A stretch of 9,376 nt of DNA from assembly GCA_035560715.1 (NCBI GenBank), contig DATMYW010000006.1, forward strand, positions 1-9,376, read 5' to 3'. A model generated the notes under the pieces. That model was not told where the DNA came from, searched no databases, and saw only the letters and a list, made by a program, of their open reading frames with translations. Below, one piece after another: positions 1 through 4,708 of the stretch. Origin of the DNA: JAAXTX01 sp035560715. GTDB lineage: Bacteria; Patescibacteriota; Minisyncoccia; Moranbacterales; UBA1568. Position numbers and translations under genes: made by a program. The first letter of the stretch is position 1. Each line of letters begins with the position of its first letter.

Positions 1-486
1 GTATTCAAGTAATCTTTCCTTTTCTTTCAATTCCCAATTTTCGACTGCTTCTGAATATACCTTTTCCGCTTTTTCTAAAGCTTTCAATCTTCGCTTTTTT
101 ACAAACTCAAATATCTCTAAAGCAGTCTCTTTCGGAACGGACTTCTCGTATTCTTGTTTTTCGGGTTTCAGTAACGGCTGATATTCTTTAAACGCGGTTT
201 TATCAAAGAGTGTATTCCAATCAATCCTGTCATCAATGCTGAGTGTATGACGCAAGATATTTCGATAATCCTGGATTTCTTGTGCGGCTTGTTTCGTCAT
301 TTCTAATGCTTTTCGTATCATCGTCTCCTTATTTTCCTGTTTATTTCTTAGCTCGTTTTGCTTCTTCCATTGCTCTTCCTTTTGCTTGATTTTCGACTGA
401 AAGGTCACATAATCATTCGATTTGATCAGCACAGTCTCGCCGGTGTTATTATTAGTCAGATATGCCTGATGTTGAGCTTGCGCCAT
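1..486 (-). CDS. N-terminal part of a protein resembling Mrr-family restriction endonucleases (partial, runs off window)
   Basis: An open frame of 162 codons without a stop runs leftwards off the window; the ATG is at 486-484. The visible part is highly charged and probably largely helical or coiled coil (residues about 30-75 and 125-162, rich in Lys, Glu and Gln). In the middle is ILRHTLSIDDRIDWNTLFD (about residues 77-95). I recall a very similar 'ILKHTL-DD-IDW--L' segment before the catalytic domain in long Mrr-like restriction endonucleases, which cut modified or foreign DNA. The nuclease domain itself would lie outside the window, so the function is an inference. The gene is AT-richer than its neighbours (19 of the first 60 bases are G or C), which fits horizontal transfer. 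A promoter-like site lies at 558-586. Only a weak GGA precedes the ATG. The coding call is firm, the family moderate. Confidence 0.6.
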   Translation of the reverse strand, partial: MAQAQHQAYLTNNNTGETVLIKSNDYVTFQSKIKQKEEQWKKQNELRNKQENKETMIRKALEMTKQAAQEIQDYRNILRHTLSIDDRIDWNTLFDKTAFKEYQPLLKPEKQEYEKSVPKETALEIFEFVKKRRLKALEKAEKVYSEAVENWELKEKERLLEY

Positions 487-557
487 ATTATTCCAAATTA
501 AACCATTACGGATAAATTTTCTTTATACGTGCCCCTTTCACCCCTTCCTTCACCCCC

Positions 558-586
558 TTTCTACTCCCCAAAACAAAGACTGTAAA
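558..586 (-). promoter_or_regulatory. Promoter-like site E (TTTACA-17-TAGAAA) before the Mrr-like gene
   Basis: On the minus strand TTTACA (586-581) is followed by exactly 17 bases and TAGAAA (563-558). The last bases of the spacer are GGGGAG, as in site B. A start near 551 would give a leader of about 65 bases, rich in G-runs, before the ATG at 486. It is one of five sites in the window with the same spacing and direction. Confidence 0.5.
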
Positions 587-613
587 GGATGCGGGCTCCG
601 GCTTACGGCGGAC

Positions 614-642
614 TTGACGGAATGTCGAAGATGTTCTATAAC
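614..642 (+). promoter_or_regulatory. Sigma70-type promoter of the radical SAM gene
   Basis: TTGACG (614-619), a 17-base spacer and TATAAC (637-642) match the housekeeping consensus closely. A start near 649 gives a leader of about 44 bases. It is divergent from the minus-strand site at 558-586. Confidence 0.65.
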
Positions 643-692
643 TAACATCAGTTTCTTTTCAACTTCATCAAGTAAACAAAGGGATGGTGACC

Positions 693-1697
693 ATGTCACA
701 GTCATATGGACCAGGATACTTTCAGCTCGGCAACCGGACCCCTATCGGGATCGGAGCCGTTCTGAACGGATGGAACATCACGGACGCGGAGTTTCGTGCC
801 GGAACGCACACGATCGATTTTTGCGCGATGACGGAAGGCTGTCCGCACAACTGCCCTCACTGTTTTACGGACAAGAAAAAGCGGACTCTCACACTCGACC
901 AGATCAAGCTGATACTTAACAAGGTCGCTTGGTCGGGACCGAAGACCGTCAACTTCATCGGAGAGGGCGAGCCGACACTCGATCGGGACTTCTTCGATAT
1001 CGTGGGGACTGCACACTCACTTGGTCTCATCCCTGTCGTCTTCAGCGAGGGTTCCACGCACTTGACCGATCAGGGATTCGTTCGCAGGCTGTACGACCTT
1101 GATGCGAGCGTCGTGCTGAAGCTCGACAGCCTGCAGGACCAGGTTTACCAAGACGAGATGGTCGGCGATGAAAAGCCTGGCTATTTCGAAAAAAGAAACC
1201 AGGCGTTCGAACTACTCAAAGAGCAGGGGTTCAATGCGGTGCGTGACGATGGGACAACGCGACTCGGTTTCGACATGGTGGTAACGAGCCGCAATGTCCG
1301 TGAGGTCCCTGCCGTACTGCGTACGTGCCGCGAACAGAATGTCTGGGTCATCTTCTCGTTCTTTCTTCCCACGGGACGAAGCGGGCGAGGAGAAGTCGAC
1401 CAGAGCCTCATCGTCTCTCTCGAGGAACGGGCCTGGATGCGTCACCAGATCCGCGAAATCGACGCAGGCTTCGGTTTCGATCACCCCGTGTTCAACAATT
1501 TCGGGGCGGCCGCATGCATCGAACGGCTCCAAATTCTCGGTAACGGGGACGTGACGCCGTGTCCCGGCAACGACACCGTCATCGGGAATCTCCTGCGACA
1601 GACGTATTCCGAAGTCCTTCAGGAGCTGTCTGCGCGATTCCCGGAGCATCTTCCCGCGGTATGCGACGGACACTGCCTGTACCGCGAGATGAGCTGA
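693..1697 (+). CDS. Radical SAM protein with SPASM/twitch-like C-terminal cysteines
   Basis: A radical SAM enzyme of 334 residues: it should bind a 4Fe-4S cluster and cleave S-adenosylmethionine to start a radical reaction on an unknown substrate. The cluster motif is CPHNCPHC (Cys50, Cys54, Cys57), inside the first strand of the expected TIM-barrel core. GEGEP at about 90-94 corresponds to the GGEP motif that contacts SAM. Four more cysteines near the C-terminus (Cys275, Cys290, Cys324, Cys328, the last two as CDGHC) suggest a second iron-sulfur cluster, as in SPASM or twitch domains. I start at 693 because AAAGGG (678-683) lies nine bases before it; an in-frame ATG at 684 would add three residues but sits directly against that site. 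It stands alone, with its own promoter and terminator. No candidate substrate peptide is adjacent. Family certain, substrate unknown. Confidence 0.9.
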   Translation: MSQSYGPGYFQLGNRTPIGIGAVLNGWNITDAEFRAGTHTIDFCAMTEGCPHNCPHCFTDKKKRTLTLDQIKLILNKVAWSGPKTVNFIGEGEPTLDRDFFDIVGTAHSLGLIPVVFSEGSTHLTDQGFVRRLYDLDASVVLKLDSLQDQVYQDEMVGDEKPGYFEKRNQAFELLKEQGFNAVRDDGTTRLGFDMVVTSRNVREVPAVLRTCREQNVWVIFSFFLPTGRSGRGEVDQSLIVSLEERAWMRHQIREIDAGFGFDHPVFNNFGAAACIERLQILGNGDVTPCPGNDTVIGNLLRQTYSEVLQELSARFPEHLPAVCDGHCLYREMS

Positions 1698-1716
1698 ATC
1701 GGTATTTTCGAAAACC

Positions 1717-1753
1717 AGCCGGGTATAGTGTGTCTATACCCGGCTTTGACTTT
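1717..1753 (+). terminator. Intrinsic terminator of the radical SAM gene
   Basis: A perfect 12-bp stem (1717-1728 with 1734-1745, arms AGCCGGGTATAG and CTATACCCGGCT) closes a 5-base loop and is followed by TTGACTTT. It begins 19 bases after the stop codon. On the minus strand the same hairpin is followed by GGTTTT, so it may work both ways. Confidence 0.85.
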
Positions 1754-1763
1754 ATACGCTCCC

Positions 1764-1792
1764 GTTCTACTCACCAATCACCCCGTTGTAAA
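1764..1792 (-). promoter_or_regulatory. Promoter-like site A (TTTACA-17-TAGAAC) pointing at a terminator
   Basis: Minus strand TTTACA (1792-1787), 17 bases, TAGAAC (1769-1764), with CCCGC before the -35. It shares a long identical stretch with site B (CCCGCTTTACAACGGGGT). No minus-strand gene follows: transcription from about 1757 would run into the hairpin at 1745-1717. It may be a remnant, or make a very short RNA. Confidence 0.35.
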
Positions 1793-1818
1793 GCGGGCGT
1801 CTCGTGGATTCGAGAAAG

Positions 1819-1840
1819 AAAAAATCGGGATATGTCGATC
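1819..1840 (-). terminator. Possible weak terminator after the HExxH gene
   Basis: On the minus strand ATCG and CGAT (1839-1836 and 1827-1824) enclose 8 bases and run into TTTTTT. The stem is only 4 bp, so this is tentative. It lies about 40 bases beyond the stop at 1880. Confidence 0.25.
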
Positions 1841-1879
1841 TCCTCATGATCAGAGAATGTCCGCCTGTCACCCGGCTCG

Positions 1880-2872
1880 TTATCGGTCTGATGGCATATC
1901 GTAGCCGCTGTGGTCGCGTATGTCGGTTGCTCGCGATATGCGCATGGATATTCCGCTCGACAGACAAAGTCGCTCTCCGTTATTCAGGAGATCGACCCGC
2001 CTCCGGAATTCCTTCCCGTCGAGCCCGAATATCTCTGTGACTACGGTCTCAAGCCGATCGGTCGGATACGAAAATTCCTTCATCTCGGCAAGCTGTTTCA
2101 GTGCCCGATTTCCGAAAACCTGCCGGATGACGCGGAGCGGGCTCACATCGCCGTCAAAATAGGCGGCATAGAAATCGTTCCGTACCGCTCGCATTTCCCG
2201 TCCGGTTATGTCGGCGATCCGCTCAAAGACCATGTCGAAGAGTATGATCCCTCTCCGATACGGGTTGTCGGGGAGATTGTCCAGGATCTCCGAAGTCCCC
2301 GTCCGTCCGCTCGCGGACAACACCTCGATATTGATCGAATCCGTCATCACCTCATTCAACCAATTGAACGAATCGTCGGTCGCGTTCCTGAATCCGTAGA
2401 GCGTGATGCCGGATGGCCGCTTCTCTCCGTCCCGCTCCCGGACGACCTTCACGACCTTTCTCGAGAAGCCGTGGACGAGTTCATGGGAAAGGATAGATCG
2501 TCTCTCATTTTCATCGGCGCATTCTTTCATCAAGATAACGCCGTTCGCCGAATTCTGGACCGCCGTGTTGTCCGATGGGACGCCTATGGCCTCGGTCACC
2601 TTGCGCCACTCGTCATCCGAAAAGAAGCTGATGCGACTCTCGTCGGGGACCCTTTCCGAGGGATTGAGTCCGAGCCTGTTCGTGATCCACTCCGATATAT
2701 CAGATATGGACTCCACCACTTCGGACAGGCGCTCCGGAGCCAGCGCCCGCCGTTCGACAGGCAAGTCCAACGCATAATCACGCACCGCGGCCGCGACCCG
2801 TTTCTTCTCCGAATCCGTCAGGTTATCCCCACGGAAGAATGAGTAATCGGACAATCGGTTCATGTGTTCCAT
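1880..2872 (-). CDS. Putative zinc metalloprotein with HExxH motif (gluzincin-like)
   Basis: A 330-residue protein that I cannot assign to a named family. It carries HELVH (His130, Glu131, His134) in the helix ILSHELVHGFSR, the classic zinc-binding and catalytic motif of metallopeptidases. Forty residues after the second histidine is NEVMTD with Glu174, a good candidate for the third zinc ligand of a gluzincin (HExxH...NExxxD). There is no signal peptide or membrane segment, so it is probably cytoplasmic. The C-terminal part after about residue 180 looks helical and has no motif I know. An in-frame ATG at 2863 (M4) is an alternative start preceded by GGA. Promoter-like site B lies about 50 bases upstream and the leader is rich in G-runs. 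It is a single gene, convergent with the radical SAM gene. The peptidase role and substrate are inferred from the motif only. Confidence 0.8.
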   Translation of the reverse strand: MEHMNRLSDYSFFRGDNLTDSEKKRVAAAVRDYALDLPVERRALAPERLSEVVESISDISEWITNRLGLNPSERVPDESRISFFSDDEWRKVTEAIGVPSDNTAVQNSANGVILMKECADENERRSILSHELVHGFSRKVVKVVRERDGEKRPSGITLYGFRNATDDSFNWLNEVMTDSINIEVLSASGRTGTSEILDNLPDNPYRRGIILFDMVFERIADITGREMRAVRNDFYAAYFDGDVSPLRVIRQVFGNRALKQLAEMKEFSYPTDRLETVVTEIFGLDGKEFRRRVDLLNNGERLCLSSGISMRISRATDIRDHSGYDMPSDR

Positions 2873-2895
2873 ATCGAGCCACGAAAAAGAATGGT

Positions 2896-2945
2896 CCCAT
2901 TACCCCTTATCCCTTCTTAGCCCCATTTTCCTCCCCAATTACCCC
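2896..2945 (-). other. G-run tract, possible G-quadruplex in the leader of the HExxH gene
   Basis: Read on the minus strand there are six runs of three or four G (2945-2942, 2936-2933, 2924-2921, 2913-2911, 2906-2903, 2898-2896). The last four have loops of 7, 4 and 4 bases and fit the usual G3+N1-7 pattern. If site B is the promoter, this part would be the 5' end of the mRNA. Confidence 0.45.
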
Positions 2946-2953
2946 GTTGTAAA
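2925..2953 (-). promoter_or_regulatory. Promoter-like site B (TTTACA-17-GAAAAT) before the HExxH gene
   Basis: Minus strand TTTACA (2953-2948), 17 bases, GAAAAT (2930-2925), preceded by CCCGC. The predicted start near 2918 leaves about 46 bases to the ATG at 2872. In this copy and in copy A the -35 region can fold as CCCGCTTTACAACGGG. Confidence 0.55.
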
Positions 2954-2970
2954 GCGGGTATCCGTATTCG

Positions 2971-2997
2971 AAAAATCACACCCTTCTCAAAAGTGTG
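2971..2997 (-). terminator. Intrinsic terminator of the PaaX-like gene
   Basis: Minus strand CACACTTTT (2997-2989), loop GAG, AAGGGTGTG (2985-2977): a 9-bp stem with two G-U pairs, followed by ATTTTT. It begins 28 bases after the stop of the PaaX-like gene and just before site B of the next unit. Confidence 0.7.
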
Positions 2998-3028
2998 GCG
3001 CGAAATGACGACCGTCCGTTCGCGTCAC
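2995..3028. repeat. Imperfect copy of the 34-bp palindrome, at the end of the PaaX-like gene
   Basis: The half-site at 3012-3028 is identical, base for base, to that at 3647-3663 (complement GTGACGCGAACGGACGG). The other half (2995-3011) matches it at 13 of 17 positions. It covers the stop codon (3027-3025) of the PaaX-like gene and touches its terminator. Confidence 0.75.
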
Positions 3029-3603
3029 CCTTTCGAAGGATTCCTGCGACGTCCGAAAAATATGCGTCTCAATTTCAGTTCGTCATCCATCCAGGAAACC
3101 GTCATGATCCTGACGTACGGCTCGGCATCATACAGCCGCACGAGCTTCGCAAACGGCTCCTCGAAAGGATATGGCGATACGAACACGCTTTGCTGCAACT
3201 GATAGAATTCCGCTTCATGAAGATGCTCGCGCAAGATGCGGCGGAATGACCGGCTCTTCTCGGGAATATCGAACGCGACAACCCGCCATTTTCCATCCCA
3301 TTTTTTCGGCTTCCTGAACGCGATGGCCGAACCGAACAGGTTCAGAAAACTCCCTTTTCGACGCCCTTCCGAGGTGAGCGCGAAGTGGACGGTCCCATCC
3401 GGCAAGACCTTCTCGGAAATGAGCTTCTCCTCGGAAAGGCGCCTCAGCGAACGCGCGACGCTCCTCCGGTCGATCTTTTTCCATTCTTTTCGAAGTTCGG
3501 AAAACAACCTGGCTTGCTGTACGATCGTACGCGGACCGCTGAGCGCGATGATGCCGAGAAGGATGAGAAGCGTCTTTTCCTGAACCGGTCCCAGTCGTTT
3601 CAT
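3025..3603 (-). CDS. PaaX-type transcriptional regulator with C-terminal Cas2-like domain
   Basis: A 192-residue protein. Residues 1-80 are a winged helix-turn-helix: a DRRSVARSLRRLSEEKLI recognition-helix region (about 45-62) and a wing around DGTVHFALTSEGRR. From residue 105 it has WRVVAFDIPEKSRSFRRILR and then LQQSVFVSPYP (about 136-146), the ferredoxin-like core of the PaaX C-terminus, which shares a fold with Cas2 (Asp112 sits where Cas2 has its metal-binding Asp). With the DNA-binding domain and no cas genes or CRISPR array nearby, a repressor role is far more likely than a role in adaptation. I start at 3603, where GGAAGG (3613-3608) precedes the ATG; ATGs at 3621 and 3615 lack such a site. 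The leader from site C contains two palindromes and a possible 13-codon upstream frame (3718-3677). Own terminator; single gene. The effector and targets are unknown. Confidence 0.85.
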   Translation of the reverse strand: MKRLGPVQEKTLLILLGIIALSGPRTIVQQARLFSELRKEWKKIDRRSVARSLRRLSEEKLISEKVLPDGTVHFALTSEGRRKGSFLNLFGSAIAFRKPKKWDGKWRVVAFDIPEKSRSFRRILREHLHEAEFYQLQQSVFVSPYPFEEPFAKLVRLYDAEPYVRIMTVSWMDDELKLRRIFFGRRRNPSKG

Positions 3604-3629
3604 ATTTCCTTCCATTATCATTCAATCGG

Positions 3630-3663
3630 GTGACGCGAATGGACGGCCGTCCGTTCGCGTCAC
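3630..3663. repeat. 34-bp near-perfect palindrome, likely operator, before the PaaX-like gene
   Basis: The halves are GTGACGCGAATGGACGG (3630-3646) and CCGTCCGTTCGCGTCAC (3647-3663), complementary at 16 of 17 positions with no spacer. It lies 27 bases before the ATG at 3603 and inside the leader predicted from site C. As RNA it would form a long hairpin; as DNA it has the symmetry of a dimer-binding site. Confidence 0.8.
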
Positions 3664-3667
3664 TCCT

Positions 3668-3680
3668 GTGATGGCATCAC
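3668..3680. promoter_or_regulatory. Second inverted repeat GTGATG-G-CATCAC
   Basis: Perfect 6-bp half-sites around one central base, five bases from the 34-bp palindrome. The outer sequence GTGATG resembles the palindrome's GTGACG, so it could be a weaker site for the same protein, though a match this short can be chance. Confidence 0.4.
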
Positions 3681-3731
3681 CGACATGCGGCGGGTGTATA
3701 GCCATGAATTTCCGCCATGATTTCCTGCTTC

Positions 3732-3760
3732 ATTTTCCTCTCCCCGGACACTATTGTAAA
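3732..3760 (-). promoter_or_regulatory. Promoter-like site C (TTTACA-17-GAAAAT) before the PaaX-like gene
   Basis: Minus strand TTTACA (3760-3755), 17 bases, GAAAAT (3737-3732), preceded by CTCGC. The spacer ends GGGGAGAG as in site B. The predicted start near 3725 gives a leader of about 120 bases holding both inverted repeats. Confidence 0.5.
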
Positions 3761-3858
3761 GCGAGCAGCGGTATCCCGCGCGGGATGTCCGTTCCGGCCG
3801 GAAATGAAGCGCACGAATACATCTACCGATCATCTCCTTACCTCATACGTCGAAATCT

Positions 3859-3886
3859 TTGACATATCTGCCGGCCATGATATCCT
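3859..3886 (+). promoter_or_regulatory. Possible promoter of a short plus-strand unit
   Basis: A perfect TTGACA (3859-3864), a 16-base spacer and TATCCT (3881-3886). Apart from the small frame at 3934, no plus-strand gene follows before the terminator at 4074. Confidence 0.4.
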
Positions 3887-3933
3887 CTCTTTCGTCTGAT
3901 TGTTCGCGTCTCCTTTAACATAATCATCCGACA

Positions 3934-4056
3934 ATGAGAAAGAGAACCCTGTTCGGAGTAGGACTCATCGTCCTTTTCCACCATATCCTCCGTTCCGGAT
4001 CGAAGTACAAACGGAACGTGCACTACAAAAGCGTGCGACTTCCCGGAAACAAGTGA
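3934..4056 (+). CDS. Possible 40-residue membrane peptide, or part of a small RNA
   Basis: A 40-codon frame between the plus-strand promoter (3859-3886) and a strong terminator (4074-4109). The peptide begins MRKRTLFGVGLIVLFHHIL, a positively charged end and a short hydrophobic stretch as in small membrane proteins, followed by a basic tail. The third codon positions are mostly G or C, as in neighbouring genes. Against it: no ribosome binding site precedes the ATG and I recognise no family. The transcript also holds an inverted repeat (CGTTCCG 3991-3997 with CGGAACG 4012-4018), so a small RNA of about 220 bases is an alternative. The remainder of the 3664-4135 gap holds the sites listed separately. 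Confidence 0.3.
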   Translation: MRKRTLFGVGLIVLFHHILRSGSKYKRNVHYKSVRLPGNK

Positions 4057-4073
4057 TTCGACCCCACAAAACG

Positions 4074-4109
4074 GAAAAGCCATGAGACGACGTATCCTCA
4101 TGGCTTTTC
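4074..4109. terminator. Bidirectional intrinsic terminator after rubrerythrin
   Basis: A perfect 13-bp stem (4074-4086 GAAAAGCCATGAG, 4097-4109 CTCATGGCTTTTC) with a 10-base loop. The A/T ends of the stem serve as U-tracts on either strand. It ends the rubrerythrin transcript and would also end the small plus-strand unit. Confidence 0.85.
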
Positions 4110-4135
4110 GCTTTTCCATAATAGTCCGACGACCG

Positions 4136-4636
4136 TTATTTCACCTCGATGAACGTGCTCCCGGGGACGCCGCAGACGGGACACTTCTCCGACCGCACGC
4201 CGACCTCGGTATGTCCGCAGACCGGGCAGACGTAGATCGCGAGGTCCTCGATATCGTTCCCGGCCTTGATCGCCTCGAGCGCCTGCCGATAAAGCTCGTG
4301 ATGCTCTTTCTCGACCTCGTTGGCATTCGAAAACGATTTGAGCGCGGCCGCGTTCCCCTCCGCCTCCGCTGTGGCGATGAACCCCGGATACATGTCCGTA
4401 AACTCGTACTGTTCCCCGGCAACCGCCGCCTCGAGATTCGCGGCGGTATCCTGTACGCCGCCAGCCGCGGCAAGATGCGCGTGCGCGTGCACCGTCTCGG
4501 CCTCGGCCGCCGCACGGAAAAGCTTCGCCACGGCCGGATAGCCTTCGGCTTCCGCCTTCTTCGCGAACGCAAGGTACTTTCGGTTCGCCTGGCTCTCGCC
4601 CGCAAACGCCGCCATCAGGTCTTCATGGGTTGCCAT
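4136..4636 (-). CDS. rbr: Rubrerythrin
   Basis: A non-heme iron peroxidase of 166 residues that reduces hydrogen peroxide in the cytoplasm, protecting anaerobes and microaerophiles. The N-terminal four-helix bundle has all expected diiron ligands: Glu14 (in GESQANRKY), Glu47 and His50 (ExxH), Glu75 and Glu78 (ExxE in GEQYEFTDMYP), and Glu109 and His112 (ExxH in NEVEKEHHELY). The C-terminus is a rubredoxin-like domain with two CPVCG knuckles (Cys137/Cys140 and Cys152/Cys155) that passes electrons to the diiron site. The length is slightly short for the family but complete. The start is the only suitable ATG; a clear Shine-Dalgarno sequence is missing. It is a single gene: promoter-like site D lies 35 bases upstream and a strong terminator 27 bases downstream. 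No partner rubredoxin or peroxide sensor is adjacent. Confidence 0.97.
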   Translation of the reverse strand: MATHEDLMAAFAGESQANRKYLAFAKKAEAEGYPAVAKLFRAAAEAETVHAHAHLAAAGGVQDTAANLEAAVAGEQYEFTDMYPGFIATAEAEGNAAALKSFSNANEVEKEHHELYRQALEAIKAGNDIEDLAIYVCPVCGHTEVGVRSEKCPVCGVPGSTFIEVK

Positions 4637-4670
4637 ATGCTTTTCAACAAAATTACTTCGTCCATCGACA

Positions 4671-4699
4671 ATTTTCCCGCAAGAACCGCCTGCTGTAAA
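4671..4699 (-). promoter_or_regulatory. Promoter-like site D (TTTACA-17-GAAAAT) before rubrerythrin
   Basis: Minus strand TTTACA (4699-4694), 17 bases, GAAAAT (4676-4671), preceded by CCCGC. The spacer differs almost completely from sites A and B, so only the two boxes, their flank and the distance are kept. The predicted start near 4664 leaves 28 bases to the ATG. Confidence 0.6.
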
Positions 4700-4708
4700 G
4701 CGGGCCGA

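Noticed and set aside
1910..2842. A 310-codon plus-strand frame opposite the HExxH gene
   Set aside because: Antisense shadow: the minus-strand product has a conserved-looking metal site, while this product has no recognisable domain or ribosome binding site.
3025..3603. Cas2 and hence a CRISPR locus
   Set aside because: The Cas2-like fold is fused to a winged helix as in PaaX, there is no Cas1 or other cas gene, and no spaced direct repeats are seen.
3838..4119. A 93-codon minus-strand frame between the PaaX-like gene and rubrerythrin
   Set aside because: It starts inside the terminator hairpin, has no ribosome binding site and its product resembles no family.
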